A stretch of DNA of 64,000 bases from Albimonas sp963816545. GTDB lineage: Bacteria; Pseudomonadota; Alphaproteobacteria; Rhodobacterales; Rhodobacteraceae. This document shows positions 48,498 to 59,510 of this stretch, in pieces. A program made the translations under genes and the position numbers. A model generated the notes under the pieces. The model was not told the DNA's origin and did not search any database. It saw only the letters and a program-made list of their open reading frames with translations. The stretch is taken from assembly GCA_963816545.1 (NCBI GenBank), contig CAWFLE010000003.1:62001-126000 (forward strand), written 5' to 3'. Position 1 is the first letter of the stretch. The number at the start of each line of letters is the position of its first letter.

Positions 48498-48580
48498 CAG
48501 GCGGCGGCTTTCCACGGCGAGGGCCGTTGACCTCCCGCGCCCGAGCCGCGACATGGGCTCAAGCCATCGAGGAGAGCGCC

Positions 48581-49505
48581 ATGGCCGTCCGGCCCGCCCA
48601 GATCCCCCCGAAGACGCCGCGCCCTCCAGCCCGGGGACCGGCCATCCTGTGCTTCGGCGCGGCGCACTGGGACATGATCGGCCGCCCGGCGCCCGGCGAG
48701 ACCCTCGCCTTGGGCGGCGACCTTCCGGGCCGCGTGCGCCGCCGGCCCGGCGGCGTGGCGCTGAACCTCGCGCTGGCGCTCGCCGCGCTGGGGCGGCCGG
48801 TGATCCTCGCCGCCCCCATCGGCCGGGACGCCGAGGGCGACCAGCTCGCCGACCGCCTGACCGCCGGCGGCGTCGCCCTGCGCCGGATGCACGTGCACGC
48901 CCCCACCGGCCTCTACCTCGCCATCGAGGACGGCGCCGGCGCCCTCGTCGCCGCCATCGCCGAGCTGCCGGGCTGCGAGGGCGCCACGGCCGAGCATCTG
49001 GAGGGCATCCTCACCGCCGCCGCCGGCAACGCCGCCGCGTGGGCCATGGAGGCGAACCTGCCCGCGGGCGTGCTGACCGCCCTCGCCTCCGCCCACTCCG
49101 CGCTGCCGGAGGGGGACCGCCCGCTGCTCGCGGCCAACCCCGCCTCGCCCGCCAAGGCCGCCCGCCTCGCGCCGCTGCTGGGCTCGCTCGACCTCGTGGT
49201 CTGCAACCGCGCCGAGGCGGAGGCGCTGGCCGGCCGCCCCTTCCATGACGCCCCCGACGCCGCCGCGGCCCTGCGGTCGCTCGGCGTGCGGGAGGCCGCC
49301 GTCACCAACGGCGCGCACGAGGCCGCGGCCTCCGCCCCCGAGGGCGACGCGGTCCTTCCCCCCCACCGGCGGCGGCGGCGCGACCGGAGCCGGGGACGCC
49401 CTCTTCGCCGCCTATCTGGACGCCCGCCTGCGAGACCGGCCGCCAGCCGACGCCCTCGCCGGCGGCCTCGCCGCCGCGCGCGCGAAAATGGAGCACCGTT
49501 CATGA
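48581..49505 (+). CDS. psuK: PfkB-type pseudouridine kinase (frameshifted)
   Basis: A carbohydrate kinase of about 308 aa. The N-terminus has CFGAAHWDMIGRP and RRPGGVALNLALALAALG (PfkB motif 1). SLDLVVCNRAEAEAL follows, and the ATP/anion-hole motif TGAGDALFAAYLDARL lies in another frame. The shift falls near 49365 in a C-rich run. Its stop overlaps the psuG start (ATGA). With psuG it makes a pseudouridine breakdown pair: PsuK phosphorylates, PsuG cleaves. Confidence 0.88.
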
Positions 49506-50401
49506 CCCTCCTCGCCTGGTCCGACGAGGCCGCCGCCGCCCGCGCCGAGGGCCGCCCGCTGGTGGCGCTGGAGAGCACCATCATCACCCACGGCCTGCCC
49601 TGGCCCCGCAACCTCGAGGCCGCGCGGATGCTGGAGGCCGAGATCCGCGAGGCCGGCGCCGTCCCCGCCACCATGGCGATCTCCGAGAGCCGCATCCGCG
49701 TGGGCCTCGACGACGCCGACCTGGAGGCGCTGGCCCGCTCCGAGGGCGCCGCGAAGCTGTCGCGCGCGGACCTCGCCGCCACGCTCGCGGCGGGCCGCCC
49801 CGGCTCCACCACCGTCGCCGCCACCATGATCTGCGCGCGCCTCGCCGGCATCGAAGTCTTCGCGACGGGGGGCATCGGCGGCGTCCACCGCGGCGCCGAC
49901 GCCACCTGGGACGTCTCGGCCGACCTGCACGAGCTCGCCCGCACCCCCGTCACCGTGGTCGCCGCCGGCGCCAAGGCGATCCTGGACCTGCCGAAGACGC
50001 TGGAGGTGCTGGAGACCCTCGGCGTCCCCGTCATCGGCTGGCGCACAGATGCCTTCCCCGCCTTCTGGTCCCGCGAGTCGGGCCTCCCCGCGCCGCTGCG
50101 CATGGACGAGGCCGCGCAGATCGCCCGCGCCCACCGTCTGCGCGCGGACCTCGGCCTCGCCGGCGGCCAGCTCGTCGCCAACCCGATCCCCGAGGCGGAC
50201 GAGATCCCGGCCTCCGAGCTCGCCCCTCTCATCGACCAGGCGGTGGAGGAGGCCGAGGCGCAGCACATCGCCGCCAAGGCCGTGACCCCCTTCCTGCTGG
50301 GCCGGATCCTCAACCTCACCCGGGGCCGGAGTCTAGAAGCCAACCTCGCGCTCGCCCGCAACAACGCGCGGCTCGCGGCGGAGATCGCGAAGGCGATGTG
50401 A
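49502..50401 (+). CDS. psuG: Pseudouridine-5'-phosphate glycosidase
   Basis: 299 aa. Cleaves the C-C glycosidic bond of pseudouridine 5'-phosphate to uracil and ribose 5-phosphate. ALESTIITHGLPWPRN, ATGGIGGVHRGAD and PNPIPE-like VANPIPEADEIP are typical. Translationally coupled to psuK; both are likely used for nucleoside salvage. Confidence 0.95.
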   Translation: MTLLAWSDEAAAARAEGRPLVALESTIITHGLPWPRNLEAARMLEAEIREAGAVPATMAISESRIRVGLDDADLEALARSEGAAKLSRADLAATLAAGRPGSTTVAATMICARLAGIEVFATGGIGGVHRGADATWDVSADLHELARTPVTVVAAGAKAILDLPKTLEVLETLGVPVIGWRTDAFPAFWSRESGLPAPLRMDEAAQIARAHRLRADLGLAGGQLVANPIPEADEIPASELAPLIDQAVEEAEAQHIAAKAVTPFLLGRILNLTRGRSLEANLALARNNARLAAEIAKAM

Positions 50402-50402
50402 G

Positions 50403-50603
50403 GTGGAGGTCCACTCCTCGGCCATCCGCAGCGTGGACTGGTCGGGCGGCATCCTGACCGTCCGGTTCCTCGAAACCGGAACCTACGACTATTTCGACGT
50501 GCCCGAGGCGGTCTTCCGCGCCTTCCTCGAAGCCCCCTCCAAGGGCGCCTTCTTCAACGCCCGCATCCGGGACCGCCACCGCTTCCGCCGCACCGGCGCT
50601 TGA
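50403..50603 (+). CDS. KTSC domain protein
   Basis: A 66-aa protein with GTG start directly after psuG. SSAIRSVDWSGGILTVRF and the YDYFDVPEAVFRAFLEAPSKGAFFN segment match the KTSC domain (here the terminal Cys position is Ala/Phe-rich). It is thought to bind nucleic acid or a lysyl-tRNA-synthetase-associated partner; the role is unknown. Confidence 0.85.
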   Translation: MEVHSSAIRSVDWSGGILTVRFLETGTYDYFDVPEAVFRAFLEAPSKGAFFNARIRDRHRFRRTGA

Positions 50604-50635
50604 CCCCCGCCCCTGCGCGCCCCATCCCCCGGCGC

Positions 50636-51538
50636 ATGGACCTGCGCCCCATCCTGATCTTCGGCCCCACCGCCTCGGGCAAGTCCGGCCTCGCCCTGCG
50701 GCTGGCCGAGGCCCTTCCCGGCGTGGTCGTCAACGCCGACGCCCTCCAGGTCTATGACGGCTGGCGCATCCTCACCGCCCGCCCGCCGGCGCAGGACGAG
50801 GCCCGCGCCCCCCACCGCCTCTACGGCCACGTCCCCGTGACCGAGCCCCACTCCGCCGGCCGTTTCCTGCGCGACGCGCAGGCCGAGATCGCCGCCGCGC
50901 AGGCCCGTTCCCTCGTCCCCATCCTCGTCGGCGGCACGGGCCTGCATTTCACCGCCCTGACCGAAGGGCTGGCCGAGATCCCCGAGACCCCGCCCCGCAT
51001 CCGCGCCGCCGCCGAGGCGCACCTCGCCGCCCTCGGCCTCCCCGCCTTCGCCGAGGCGCTGCGCGCCCGCGACCCGAAGACCTACGCCCGCCTCGACCTC
51101 GCCAACCCTCGCCGGGTCCTGCGCGCGTGGGAGGCGCTGGAGACCGTCGGCCGCCCCCTCGCGGACATGCAGGACGAGACGCCGCCGCCCCTCGTCCCCC
51201 TGCCCGACGCCCGCCCCCTCCGCCTGATGCCCGACCGCGCCGCCCTCTACGCCGCCATCGAGACCCGCTTCGACCAGATGCTGGAACAGGGCGCGCTGGA
51301 TGAGGCCCGAGGCGCGCTGACATGGCCCGCCCCCGCCCCCACCGCGATGCAGGCGCTCGGCGCCCACGAACTCATGGCCCACCTGCGCGGCGAGCTGTCG
51401 CTGGCGCAGGCGCGGGACGCCGCCGTCCTCGCCACCCGACGCTACGCCAAGCGCCAGCTTTCCTGGGCGCGCAACCGCTTCCGGGACTGGCCCGCCGCCG
51501 AAACCCCGGCCGAAGCCCACGCCCTCCTGCACCCCTGA
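50636..51538 (+). CDS. miaA: tRNA dimethylallyltransferase
   Basis: 300 aa; adds the isopentenyl group to A37 of tRNAs. P-loop ILIFGPTASGKSGLAL, DALQVYDGW (substrate Asp), VGGTGLHF and the C-terminal TRRYAKRQLSWARNRFRDW are all present. The ATG at 50636 is preferred over an upstream TTG at 50600 that would overlap the KTSC gene. Confidence 0.94.
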   Translation: MDLRPILIFGPTASGKSGLALRLAEALPGVVVNADALQVYDGWRILTARPPAQDEARAPHRLYGHVPVTEPHSAGRFLRDAQAEIAAAQARSLVPILVGGTGLHFTALTEGLAEIPETPPRIRAAAEAHLAALGLPAFAEALRARDPKTYARLDLANPRRVLRAWEALETVGRPLADMQDETPPPLVPLPDARPLRLMPDRAALYAAIETRFDQMLEQGALDEARGALTWPAPAPTAMQALGAHELMAHLRGELSLAQARDAAVLATRRYAKRQLSWARNRFRDWPAAETPAEAHALLHP

Positions 51539-51540
51539 CG

Positions 51541-51574
51541 AAAGTTGCGCCGCGCCCCCGGCCCACGCAACTTT
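51541..51574 (+). terminator. Terminator after miaA
   Basis: AAAGTTGCG and CGCAACTTT, 9-bp arms starting 2 nt past the stop, with a 16-nt loop. Confidence 0.65.
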
Positions 51575-51598
51575 CTCCGCCCGCGCGGCCATACAGGG

Positions 51599-51627
51599 TT
51601 GACCCGAGGTTTCCGGACGGCTACGTG
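51599..51627 (+). promoter_or_regulatory. Probable ilv leader promoter
   Basis: TTGACC at 51599-51604, a 17-bp spacer and TACGTG at 51622-51627; 33 bp upstream of the leader peptide ATG. The -10 is a poor match. Confidence 0.4.
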
Positions 51628-51659
51628 ACCTCTCGCGGACACACGAAGGACCACTACCG

Positions 51660-51695
51660 ATGACCTTCATCGTACTTATGACCGGGCGCGACTGA
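51660..51695 (+). CDS. ilvB leader peptide
   Basis: An 11-aa reading frame, MTFIVLMTGRD, preceded by GAAGGA. It carries consecutive Ile-Val-Leu codons and is followed 38 nt later by a T-tailed terminator before ilvB. This is the layout of ribosome-mediated branched-chain amino acid attenuation: stalling at Ile/Val/Leu codons would disfavour the terminator. Confidence 0.7.
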   Translation: MTFIVLMTGRD

Positions 51696-51732
51696 CGGCG
51701 GACATCCGGTCCCCGCCGAAAGCGCCCGCACG

Positions 51733-51755
51733 CCCCCCTGACCGGGGGTTTTTTT
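51733..51755 (+). terminator. Attenuator terminator upstream of ilvB
   Basis: CCCCC-TGACC-GGGGG stem followed directly by seven T, 53 bp before the ilvB ATG. The only textbook U-tailed terminator seen in the window. Confidence 0.85.
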
Positions 51756-51808
51756 GTGCCCGGGCGCCGCGCCCGGCCTCCGCCAGACGAAACCGAAGGA
51801 ACACCCCG

Positions 51809-53562
<1,754 letters not shown>

Positions 53563-53613
53563 CCTCGGCGCCGGCGGCGCGTCGGAGACCTCTCCGAAGG
53601 CCGCCGGGCGCCT

Positions 53614-53637
53614 CCCTCCCCCGCATGCGGGGGAGGG
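53614..53637. repeat. 24-nt perfect palindrome between ilvB and ilvH
   Basis: CCCTCCCCCGCA and its mirror TGCGGGGGAGGG, without mismatch. Could be a REP-like element or an mRNA processing hairpin within the operon. Confidence 0.75.
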
Positions 53638-53714
53638 CCGGGGCGGGGGCTTCCCTCCGCCCGACCCGAACGCCCCCGGGCGCGCTCCCGCGCCGCCCCC
53701 GCAGGAGACGCCGC

Positions 53715-54285
53715 ATGAACGCGCTCAACATCCCCCAGGGCTCCACCGCCCATTCCGCCTACGCCCTCCGCTCCGCGCTTGCGGAGGGCGAGGAGCGACG
53801 CACCCTCGCCGTGCTGGTGCTGAACGAGGCCGGCGTCCTCGCCCGCGTCATCGGCCTCTTCTCGGGCCGCGGCTACAACATCGAGATCCCTGACGGTCGC
53901 CGAGACGGACCACGTCTCCCACCGCTCCCGCATCACCGTGGTGACCACCGGCACCCCCGCGGTGCTGGAGCAGATCAAGGCCCAGCTCTCGCGCATGGTC
54001 CCGGTGATCGACGTGCACGACCTGAGCCGGGAGGGCCCGTCGGTGGAGCGCGAGCTGGCGCTGGTCAAGGTCGCCTGCACCGGCGAGGCGCGCGTCGAGG
54101 CGCTGCGCCTGTCGGAGGTCTTCCGCGCCTCGGTGGTGGACACGACGCTCCGCAGCTTCGTGTTCGAGCTGACCGGAGCGCCGGAGAAGATCGACGCCTT
54201 CGTGGAGCTGATGGCCCCGCTCGGGCTGGTGGACGTGGCGCGCACCGGCGTCGCCGGCATGAAGCGCGGGCCGGAGGGCATGTGA
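53715..54285 (+). CDS. ilvH: Acetolactate synthase small subunit (frameshifted)
   Basis: Regulatory subunit giving valine feedback. The N-terminal ACT domain reads RRTLAVLVLNEAGVLARVIGLFSGRGYNIE. After a frame change near 53890 it continues SLTVAETDHVSHRSRITVVTTG, then the C-terminal domain VERELALVKVACTGEARVEALRL. About 189 aa in total. The ATG at 53715 follows AGGAGACGCC. Deleting one base at GAGATCC restores the frame. Confidence 0.93.
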
Positions 54286-54360
54286 GCCCGAAGGCGGGGC
54301 GGCCCTGACGGCCGCTCCGCTCCCCTCCGGCGGGGCGGCCCGAGCGTTTCGCACGCGGGC

Positions 54361-54375
54361 GTTTCGCAGCGAAAC
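54361..54375. repeat. GTTTCGCAGCGAAAC palindrome, copy 2
   Basis: Exact copy of 3074-3088; a degenerate GTTTCGCACGCG half lies 16 bp upstream. Confidence 0.7.
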
Positions 54376-54474
54376 AGGCCCCCCGCGAGACCGATCTCCA
54401 GCCTTTTCAACCGCTTCCCAAAGCGCGCTTGTGGAATTAACCACTCTGTTAACCTGTTTCGCGCCCGCCTGAGT

Positions 54475-54533
54475 GCCGCGCGCATGCGCGGACCGAGGCA
54501 GGAAACCTGCCCGCGAAAGCGGGCGCCGCGTCG
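54475..54533. repeat. Two-hairpin repeat, copy 2
   Basis: Stem CCGCGC-GCAT-GCGCGG at 54476-54491 and stem GCCCGC-GAAA-GCGGGC (GNRA tetraloop) at 54509-54524. Stems are preserved relative to copy 1 although loop and stem length differ. Confidence 0.75.
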
Positions 54534-54595
54534 CTCCGGCTTGCCAAGGGCGCGGCGTCGGTCTCTCCTCCGGGAAAACCTCCGGGAGGACTTCG

Positions 54596-55333
54596 ATGAC
54601 CCGCACCATCCTCATCACCGGCGCAGGCTCCGGCATCGGCCGCGCCACCGCCCGCCGCTTCCTCGAGGCCGGCTGGCAGGTCGCGCTCGCGGGCCGAAGG
54701 GCGGAGGCGCTGGTCGAAACCGCGCAGGGCCACGCCAACGCCTTCCTCCACGCCGCCGACGTCTCCCAGCCCTCGGAGGTGGAGACGCTGTTCGTCCGCA
54801 CGCTGGAGCGGTTCGGGCGGCTGGATGCGCTCTTCAACAACGCTGGCCGCGGCTCCCCCTCCCGCCCCATCGACGAGACGACGCTGGACGACTGGTTCGG
54901 GGTGCTGGGCGCGAACCTGACGGGATCCTTCCTCTGCGCCCGCGCGGCCTTCGCGGCCATGCGCCGGCAGTCCCCGCAGGGGGGGCGGATCATCAACAAC
55001 GGCTCGATCTCGGCGCAGGCGCCTCGGCCCGGGTCGGTCCCCTACACCGCCACCAAGCACGCGATCACCGGGCTCACGAAGTCGCTCTCGCTCGACGGGC
55101 GGCCATATGACATCGCCTGCTGCCAGATCGACATCGGCAACGCCGCCTCCGAGATGACCGAGCGCATGGCCAGGGGCGTGCCGCAGGCCGACGGCTCCGT
55201 GCGTCCCGAGCCGCTGATGGACCTGGCCCACGTGGCCGAGACGGTGCTGCGCATGGCCGAGCTGCCGCCCGAGGCCAACATGCAGTTCGTCACCCTGATG
55301 GCGACGAAGATGCCGCTGGTGGGGCGGGGTTAG
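54596..55333 (+). CDS. SDR family oxidoreductase
   Basis: A 245-aa short-chain dehydrogenase. NAD(P) loop TGAGSGIGRATARRFLEAG, ALAGRR after strand 2, NNAGRG, Ser in NNGSISAQAP and YTATK as the YxxxK motif are all intact. The ATG at 54596 follows CCGGGAGGAC. Substrate unknown; it is a single gene convergent with potI. Confidence 0.9.
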   Translation: MTRTILITGAGSGIGRATARRFLEAGWQVALAGRRAEALVETAQGHANAFLHAADVSQPSEVETLFVRTLERFGRLDALFNNAGRGSPSRPIDETTLDDWFGVLGANLTGSFLCARAAFAAMRRQSPQGGRIINNGSISAQAPRPGSVPYTATKHAITGLTKSLSLDGRPYDIACCQIDIGNAASEMTERMARGVPQADGSVRPEPLMDLAHVAETVLRMAELPPEANMQFVTLMATKMPLVGRG

Positions 55334-55428
55334 GCCCGGTAACGCAGGGTCGGCTCGCCCTCATCGAAGCCGCCGGACATGTCGGCCTTTCGCCGGGAGC
55401 GCCGCAGGCCGGCGCCGCGTGTCGCCCC

Positions 55429-56224
55429 TTACGTCCGCCGCCCCATCCGCCAGGCCGCCAGCCCCACGCAGGTCGCCACCACCAGGATCATCAGCGTCGC
55501 GAGCGCGTTGATCTCGGGCGTGAGCCCCAGGCGCACCTTGGAGAAGACCACCATCGGCAGCGTGCTCGCGCCCGGGCCCGAGACGAAGGACGCGATCACC
55601 AGGTCGTCGAGGCTCAGCGTGAAGGACAGCAGCCACCCGGCCACAAGCGCCGGGGTCAGCATCGGCAGCGTCACGTCGAAGAACACACGCGGCTGGCGGG
55701 CGCCGAGATCCATGGCCGCCTCCTCCATCGACATGTCGAAATCCGCGAGCCTCGCCTGGATGATGACCGCCACGAAGGCCATGCAGAAAGTGGCGTGCGC
55801 GATCACGATGGTCTGGACCCCGCGCTCTCCGGGCCAGCCGGTCAGCGTCTCCATCGAGATGAAGAGCAGGAGCAGCGACAGGCCCGTCACCACGTCCGGC
55901 ATCACGATGGGCGCGGTGGCCATGCCCGAGAGCAGCAGCCGCGGGCCGGAAGCGGCCGAAGCGGGTCATGGCGTAGCCGATCAGCGTGCCGAAGAGGGTG
56001 CCGATGGTGGCCGACAGCGCCGCCACCTTCAGGCTCACCCATGCCGCCTGGAGGATCTGGTCGTTGCGAAGAAGCTCTGCGTACCAGCGCACGGACCAGC
56101 CGCCCCAGACGCTCGCGAGCTTGGAGGCGTTGAAGGAATAGGCCACCATGATCGCGAGCGGCACGTAGAGGAGCGCGAAGCCGACCCCCGCCGCGGCGAT
56201 CAGCGGCCAGCGCGACCCCCTCAT
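55429..56224 (-). CDS. potI: Polyamine ABC transporter permease PotI (frameshifted)
   Basis: About 264 aa with six helices. It starts MRGSRWPLIAAAGVGFALLYVPLAIMVAYSFN. After a frame change near 55945 it resumes SGMATAPIVMPDVVTGLSLLLLF, then the EAAMDLGARQPRVFFDVTLPMLTP coupling loop, and ends AAWRMGRRT. Its start overlaps the potH stop (ATGA). Last gene of the potFGHI operon. Confidence 0.93.
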
Positions 56225-57093
56225 TCCTTCACCCCGAGCGAATTGCGCACGAACATGATCGGGATCACCAGCAGCGCCAGCATGGCGATGGCGACGGCGG
56301 AGGCGAGCGGCCAGTCGCGGTTGTTGAAGAACTCGGTCCAGAGCACGGAGCCGATCATCAGCTGGTCCGGGCCGCCCAGCAGCGCGGGGATCACGAATTC
56401 GCCGACCGCGGGGATGAATACCAGCAGAGAGCCTGCGAGGATGCCGGGGACCGACAGCGGCAGGGTGACGGTCAGGAACGCCTTGAGGGGCGGCGCGCCG
56501 AGGTCATGGGCGGCCTCCAGCAGCGCCTCGTCCAGCTTCTCCAGCGTCGAATAGAGGGGCAGGATCATCAGCGGCAGGTAGCCGGTGACGATGCCCATAT
56601 ACACCGCGAAATCGGTCTGGAGCATGGTGACCGGCGGGATGCCGAAAAGGCCGAGCAGCCCGTTGATGAAGCCCGTGGGGCTCATCAGCCCGATCAGCGC
56701 GTACATGCGCAGCAGGAACGAGGTCCAGAACGGAAGGATCACCAGCAGCAGCAGCAGGTTGCGATGCCGCGACCGCGCGATCAGCAGCGCCATCGGGTAG
56801 GCGATCAGCAGGCAGATCAGGGTCGCCGTGGCCGCGATCCAGATCGAGTTCAGGTAGGCGGTGTAGTAGAGGCTGTCCTGCGCCAGGAACATGAAGTTCC
56901 CGAAGTTGAGCGACAGGGTCAGCATCCCGTCGGCCCACTCGAACAGCGACGAATAGGGCGGGCGCGCGATCAGCGGCTCCGCGAGGCTGACGCGCAGGAC
57001 CACGAGGAACGGCAGCAGGAAGAACAGCGCCAGCCACAGGGTGGGCGCGGCCACGACCAGCGACCGGCCTCGGCGATGGAGCCAGCCGCTCAC
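56221..57093 (-). CDS. potH: Polyamine ABC transporter permease PotH
   Basis: A 290-aa permease with six helices; the EAAHDLGAPPLKAFLTVTLPLSVPG loop contacts the ATPase. A GTG start at 57093 overlaps the potG stop (GTGA), giving N-terminus VSGWLHRRGRSLVVAAP. Pairs with PotI to form the membrane channel. Confidence 0.93.
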   Translation of the reverse strand: MSGWLHRRGRSLVVAAPTLWLALFFLLPFLVVLRVSLAEPLIARPPYSSLFEWADGMLTLSLNFGNFMFLAQDSLYYTAYLNSIWIAATATLICLLIAYPMALLIARSRHRNLLLLLVILPFWTSFLLRMYALIGLMSPTGFINGLLGLFGIPPVTMLQTDFAVYMGIVTGYLPLMILPLYSTLEKLDEALLEAAHDLGAPPLKAFLTVTLPLSVPGILAGSLLVFIPAVGEFVIPALLGGPDQLMIGSVLWTEFFNNRDWPLASAVAIAMLALLVIPIMFVRNSLGVKE

Positions 57094-58231
57094 GACAGCA
57101 GCGCCACGCCGGCGCCGGGGGGCCAGGAGATCCAGACCTCCTCCTCCCAGGTGGGCGCGGTCTCGGCGTAGCGGTCGCGGTTGGCGAGGGTGGCGCGGAT
57201 GCGCTGGCCCGAGGCGAGCCGGATGCCGTAGTGGCTGAGCCCGCCCATGTAGGCGATGTCCTCCACCACCCCCGGCGCGGCGCCGCCGATGCCTTCGGGG
57301 CCGAGCGCCGCCCTCGGGGCGGGTCCGCTCCAGCCGCAGCTTCTCGGGGCGCACGGCGACCCAGACGGTCTGGCCGATCTGGCAGCTCATGCCGTGGTGG
57401 ACGAAGATCTCGCCGCCCAGCGCCGTCGGAGGCGACGCGGACATGGTCCGACTCGTCCTCCGTCACCTGCCCCTCGAACACGTTCACCGAGCCCACGAAA
57501 TCCGCGATGAAGCGGTTGCGCGGGTATTCATAAAGGTCGCGCGGCGCATCCACCTGGATCAGGCGCCCCTGGTCCATGACGCCGATGCGGTCGCCCAGCG
57601 TCATCGCCTCCTCCTGGTCATGGGTGACCACGATGAAGGTGGTGCCGAGGGTCTCCTGGATGTCCATCAGCTCGAACTGGGTCTCCTCGCGCAGCTTCTT
57701 GTCGAGCGCGCTGAGGGGTTCGTCCAGCAGCAGCGCCTTGGGCTTCTTGGCCAGCGCGCGCGCCAGCGCCACGCGCTGACGCTGCCCGCCCGAGAGCTGG
57801 CTGGGGCGGCGCTTGGCGAAGGGCGTCAGCTTCACCAGGTCGAGCATCCGGGCGACCTGCGCCGCGATCTCACCCTTCGCCATCCGGTCCTGCTTCAGTC
57901 CGTAGGCGATGTTCTTCTCAACGCTCATGTGGGGGAAGAGGGCGTAGGACTGGAACATCATGTTCACCGGCCGCTCCCACGGGGGCACCGGGGTCATGTC
58001 CTGGCCGTCGATCTCGATCGTGCCGCTGTCCGGCCGCTCGAACCCCGCGAGCATCCGCAGGAGGGTGGACTTGCCCGAGCCGGAGCCGCCGAGGAGGCAG
58101 AAGATCTCCCCCTCCCGCACGTCGAGGCTCAGGTCGTCGACGGCCCGGTAGCCGTCGAAGCTCTTGGTCAGGTTCGCGATGCGGATGAAGGCGCGGCCCG
58201 ACCTGGGGCCGCGCTGGGTCCGGCCGCTCAT
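57090..58231 (-). CDS. potG: Polyamine ABC transporter ATPase (frameshifted)
   Basis: About 380 aa. Walker A GGSGSGKSTLLRMLAG, Q-loop MMFQSYALFPHM, signature LSGGQRQRVALARAL, Walker B ALLLDEPLSALD, then a C-terminal TOBE domain. Two frame changes in the TOBE part, near 57428 and 57315, scatter it over three frames. The pieces TALGGEIFVHHGMSCQIGQ, VRPEKLRLER and GIGGAAPGVVEDIAYMGGLSHYG rebuild a normal end (VALLS). PotG by operon order; PotA is the alternative name. Confidence 0.93.
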
Positions 58232-58256
58232 GCCCGCTCTCCCCCCGGGGCCGCGA

Positions 58257-59360
58257 TCACTGGCCGGTCTTGATCGAGGTCCAGGCGCGGTTGACGGTCC
58301 GGTCGGTGCGCGCATCGTAGACGGGCGCGGTCCACAGCCGGTCCTTCACCTCGTCGGAGGGGAAGATGCCGGGGTCGGAGGTGATCTCCTCGTCCACCAT
58401 CGGCAGGGACGCCTTGTTGGCGTTCGCGTACCAGACGTAGTTGGTGATGTCGGCCGTGATCTGCGCGTCCATGATGAAGTTGATGAACTTGTGCGCGTTC
58501 CCGGGGTGCGGGGCGTCCTTGGGGATGGCGAGGTTGTCCATCCACATCAGCGCGCCCTCCTTGGGGATCGAATAGCCGATCTCCACGCCGTTGTCGGCCT
58601 CGGCCGCGCGGTCGCGCGCCTGGAACACGTCGCCCGACCAGCCGATGGAGACGCAGACGTCGCCGTTCGCGAGATCGTTGATGTACTGCGAGGAGTGGAA
58701 GTAGCGCACATGCGGCGCGATCGTCTTCAGCAGCTCCTCCGCCTTGGCGATGTCGTCGGGGTTCTTGGAGGTCGGGTCGAGGCCGAGATAGGCCATGGCC
58801 GAGGGGATGATCTCGGTCGGCGCATCGAGCATCGTGATCCCGCAATCCGCGAGCTTGGCGGCGTTCTCCGGGTCGAAGACCAGCGCCCAGCTGTCGGTCG
58901 GCGCATCCTCGCCCAGCCGCTCCGCGACCTTGGCCTTGTCGTAGCCGATGCCGGTGGTGCCCCACATGTAGACGACGCCGTGCTCGGTCCCCGGATCGAA
59001 GCCCTCCAGCCGCCGCATCAGCACGGGGTCCATGTTCGCGAGGTTCGGAAGCTCGGACTTGTCCAGCGGCTGGTACACCCCGGCCTTGATCTGGCGGGCG
59101 AAGAAGTCCCCCGTCGGCACCACGATGTCGTAGCCCGAGGAGCCGGCCATCATCTTGGCCTCCAGCACCTCGTTGGAGTCGAACACGTCATAGGTGACGT
59201 CGATGCCCGTCTCCTTCTCGAACTTCTCGATCGTGTCCTCGGCGATGTAGTCGGACCAGTTGTAGACGTTGAGGACCGGCTCCTCCTGCGCAAGCGCGGG
59301 GGTGGCAAGGCCGGCCGCGAGCGCGGCGGAGAGAAGGGCGGGGGCGAACTTGTCGGTCAT
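58257..59360 (-). CDS. potF: Polyamine-binding periplasmic protein PotF
   Basis: A 367-aa solute-binding protein with signal peptide (MTDKFAPALLSAALAAGLATPALA). NVYNWSDYIAEDTIEKFEKETGI and DVCVSIGWSGDVFQARDRA match PotF/PotD. The polyamine-pocket aromatic and acidic residues (WSDY, WSGD) suggest putrescine or spermidine. First gene of the minus-strand potFGHI operon, with about 25 bp to potG. Confidence 0.94.
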   Translation of the reverse strand: MTDKFAPALLSAALAAGLATPALAQEEPVLNVYNWSDYIAEDTIEKFEKETGIDVTYDVFDSNEVLEAKMMAGSSGYDIVVPTGDFFARQIKAGVYQPLDKSELPNLANMDPVLMRRLEGFDPGTEHGVVYMWGTTGIGYDKAKVAERLGEDAPTDSWALVFDPENAAKLADCGITMLDAPTEIIPSAMAYLGLDPTSKNPDDIAKAEELLKTIAPHVRYFHSSQYINDLANGDVCVSIGWSGDVFQARDRAAEADNGVEIGYSIPKEGALMWMDNLAIPKDAPHPGNAHKFINFIMDAQITADITNYVWYANANKASLPMVDEEITSDPGIFPSDEVKDRLWTAPVYDARTDRTVNRAWTSIKTGQ

Positions 59361-59477
59361 TCGGGGAGGCTCCCTGTCCTGAGGCGCCGCTGCGAGGCGC
59401 CGGGTTCGACGAGAAGACTAGGGCCGCCCTCGCATCCGCGAAAGAGGGAATCTGAACGTTTGCCGGGCGCTCGCGCC

Positions 59478-59504
59478 CCCGGCGCCGCCGCGTGAGGCGC
59501 CGGG
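59478..59504 (-). terminator. Hairpin after the glycosyltransferase gene
   Basis: CCCGGCGCC and GGCGCCGGG, 9-bp arms around a 9-nt loop, 7 nt past the stop; no T run. Confidence 0.5.
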
Positions 59505-59510
59505 AGGGGG

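Larger units (their letters stand above)
54286..54595. other. 310-bp intergenic region with structured repeats
   Basis: No gene supported. It contains the second GTTTCGCAGCGAAAC palindrome and copy 2 of the two-hairpin repeat; an AT-richer stretch near 54425-54460 may hold a promoter for the SDR gene. Confidence 0.65.

Noticed and set aside
51541..51808. A riboswitch upstream of ilvB
   Set aside because: The leader holds a short Ile-Val-Leu peptide and a U-tailed stem, which fits attenuation; no known riboswitch core was seen.
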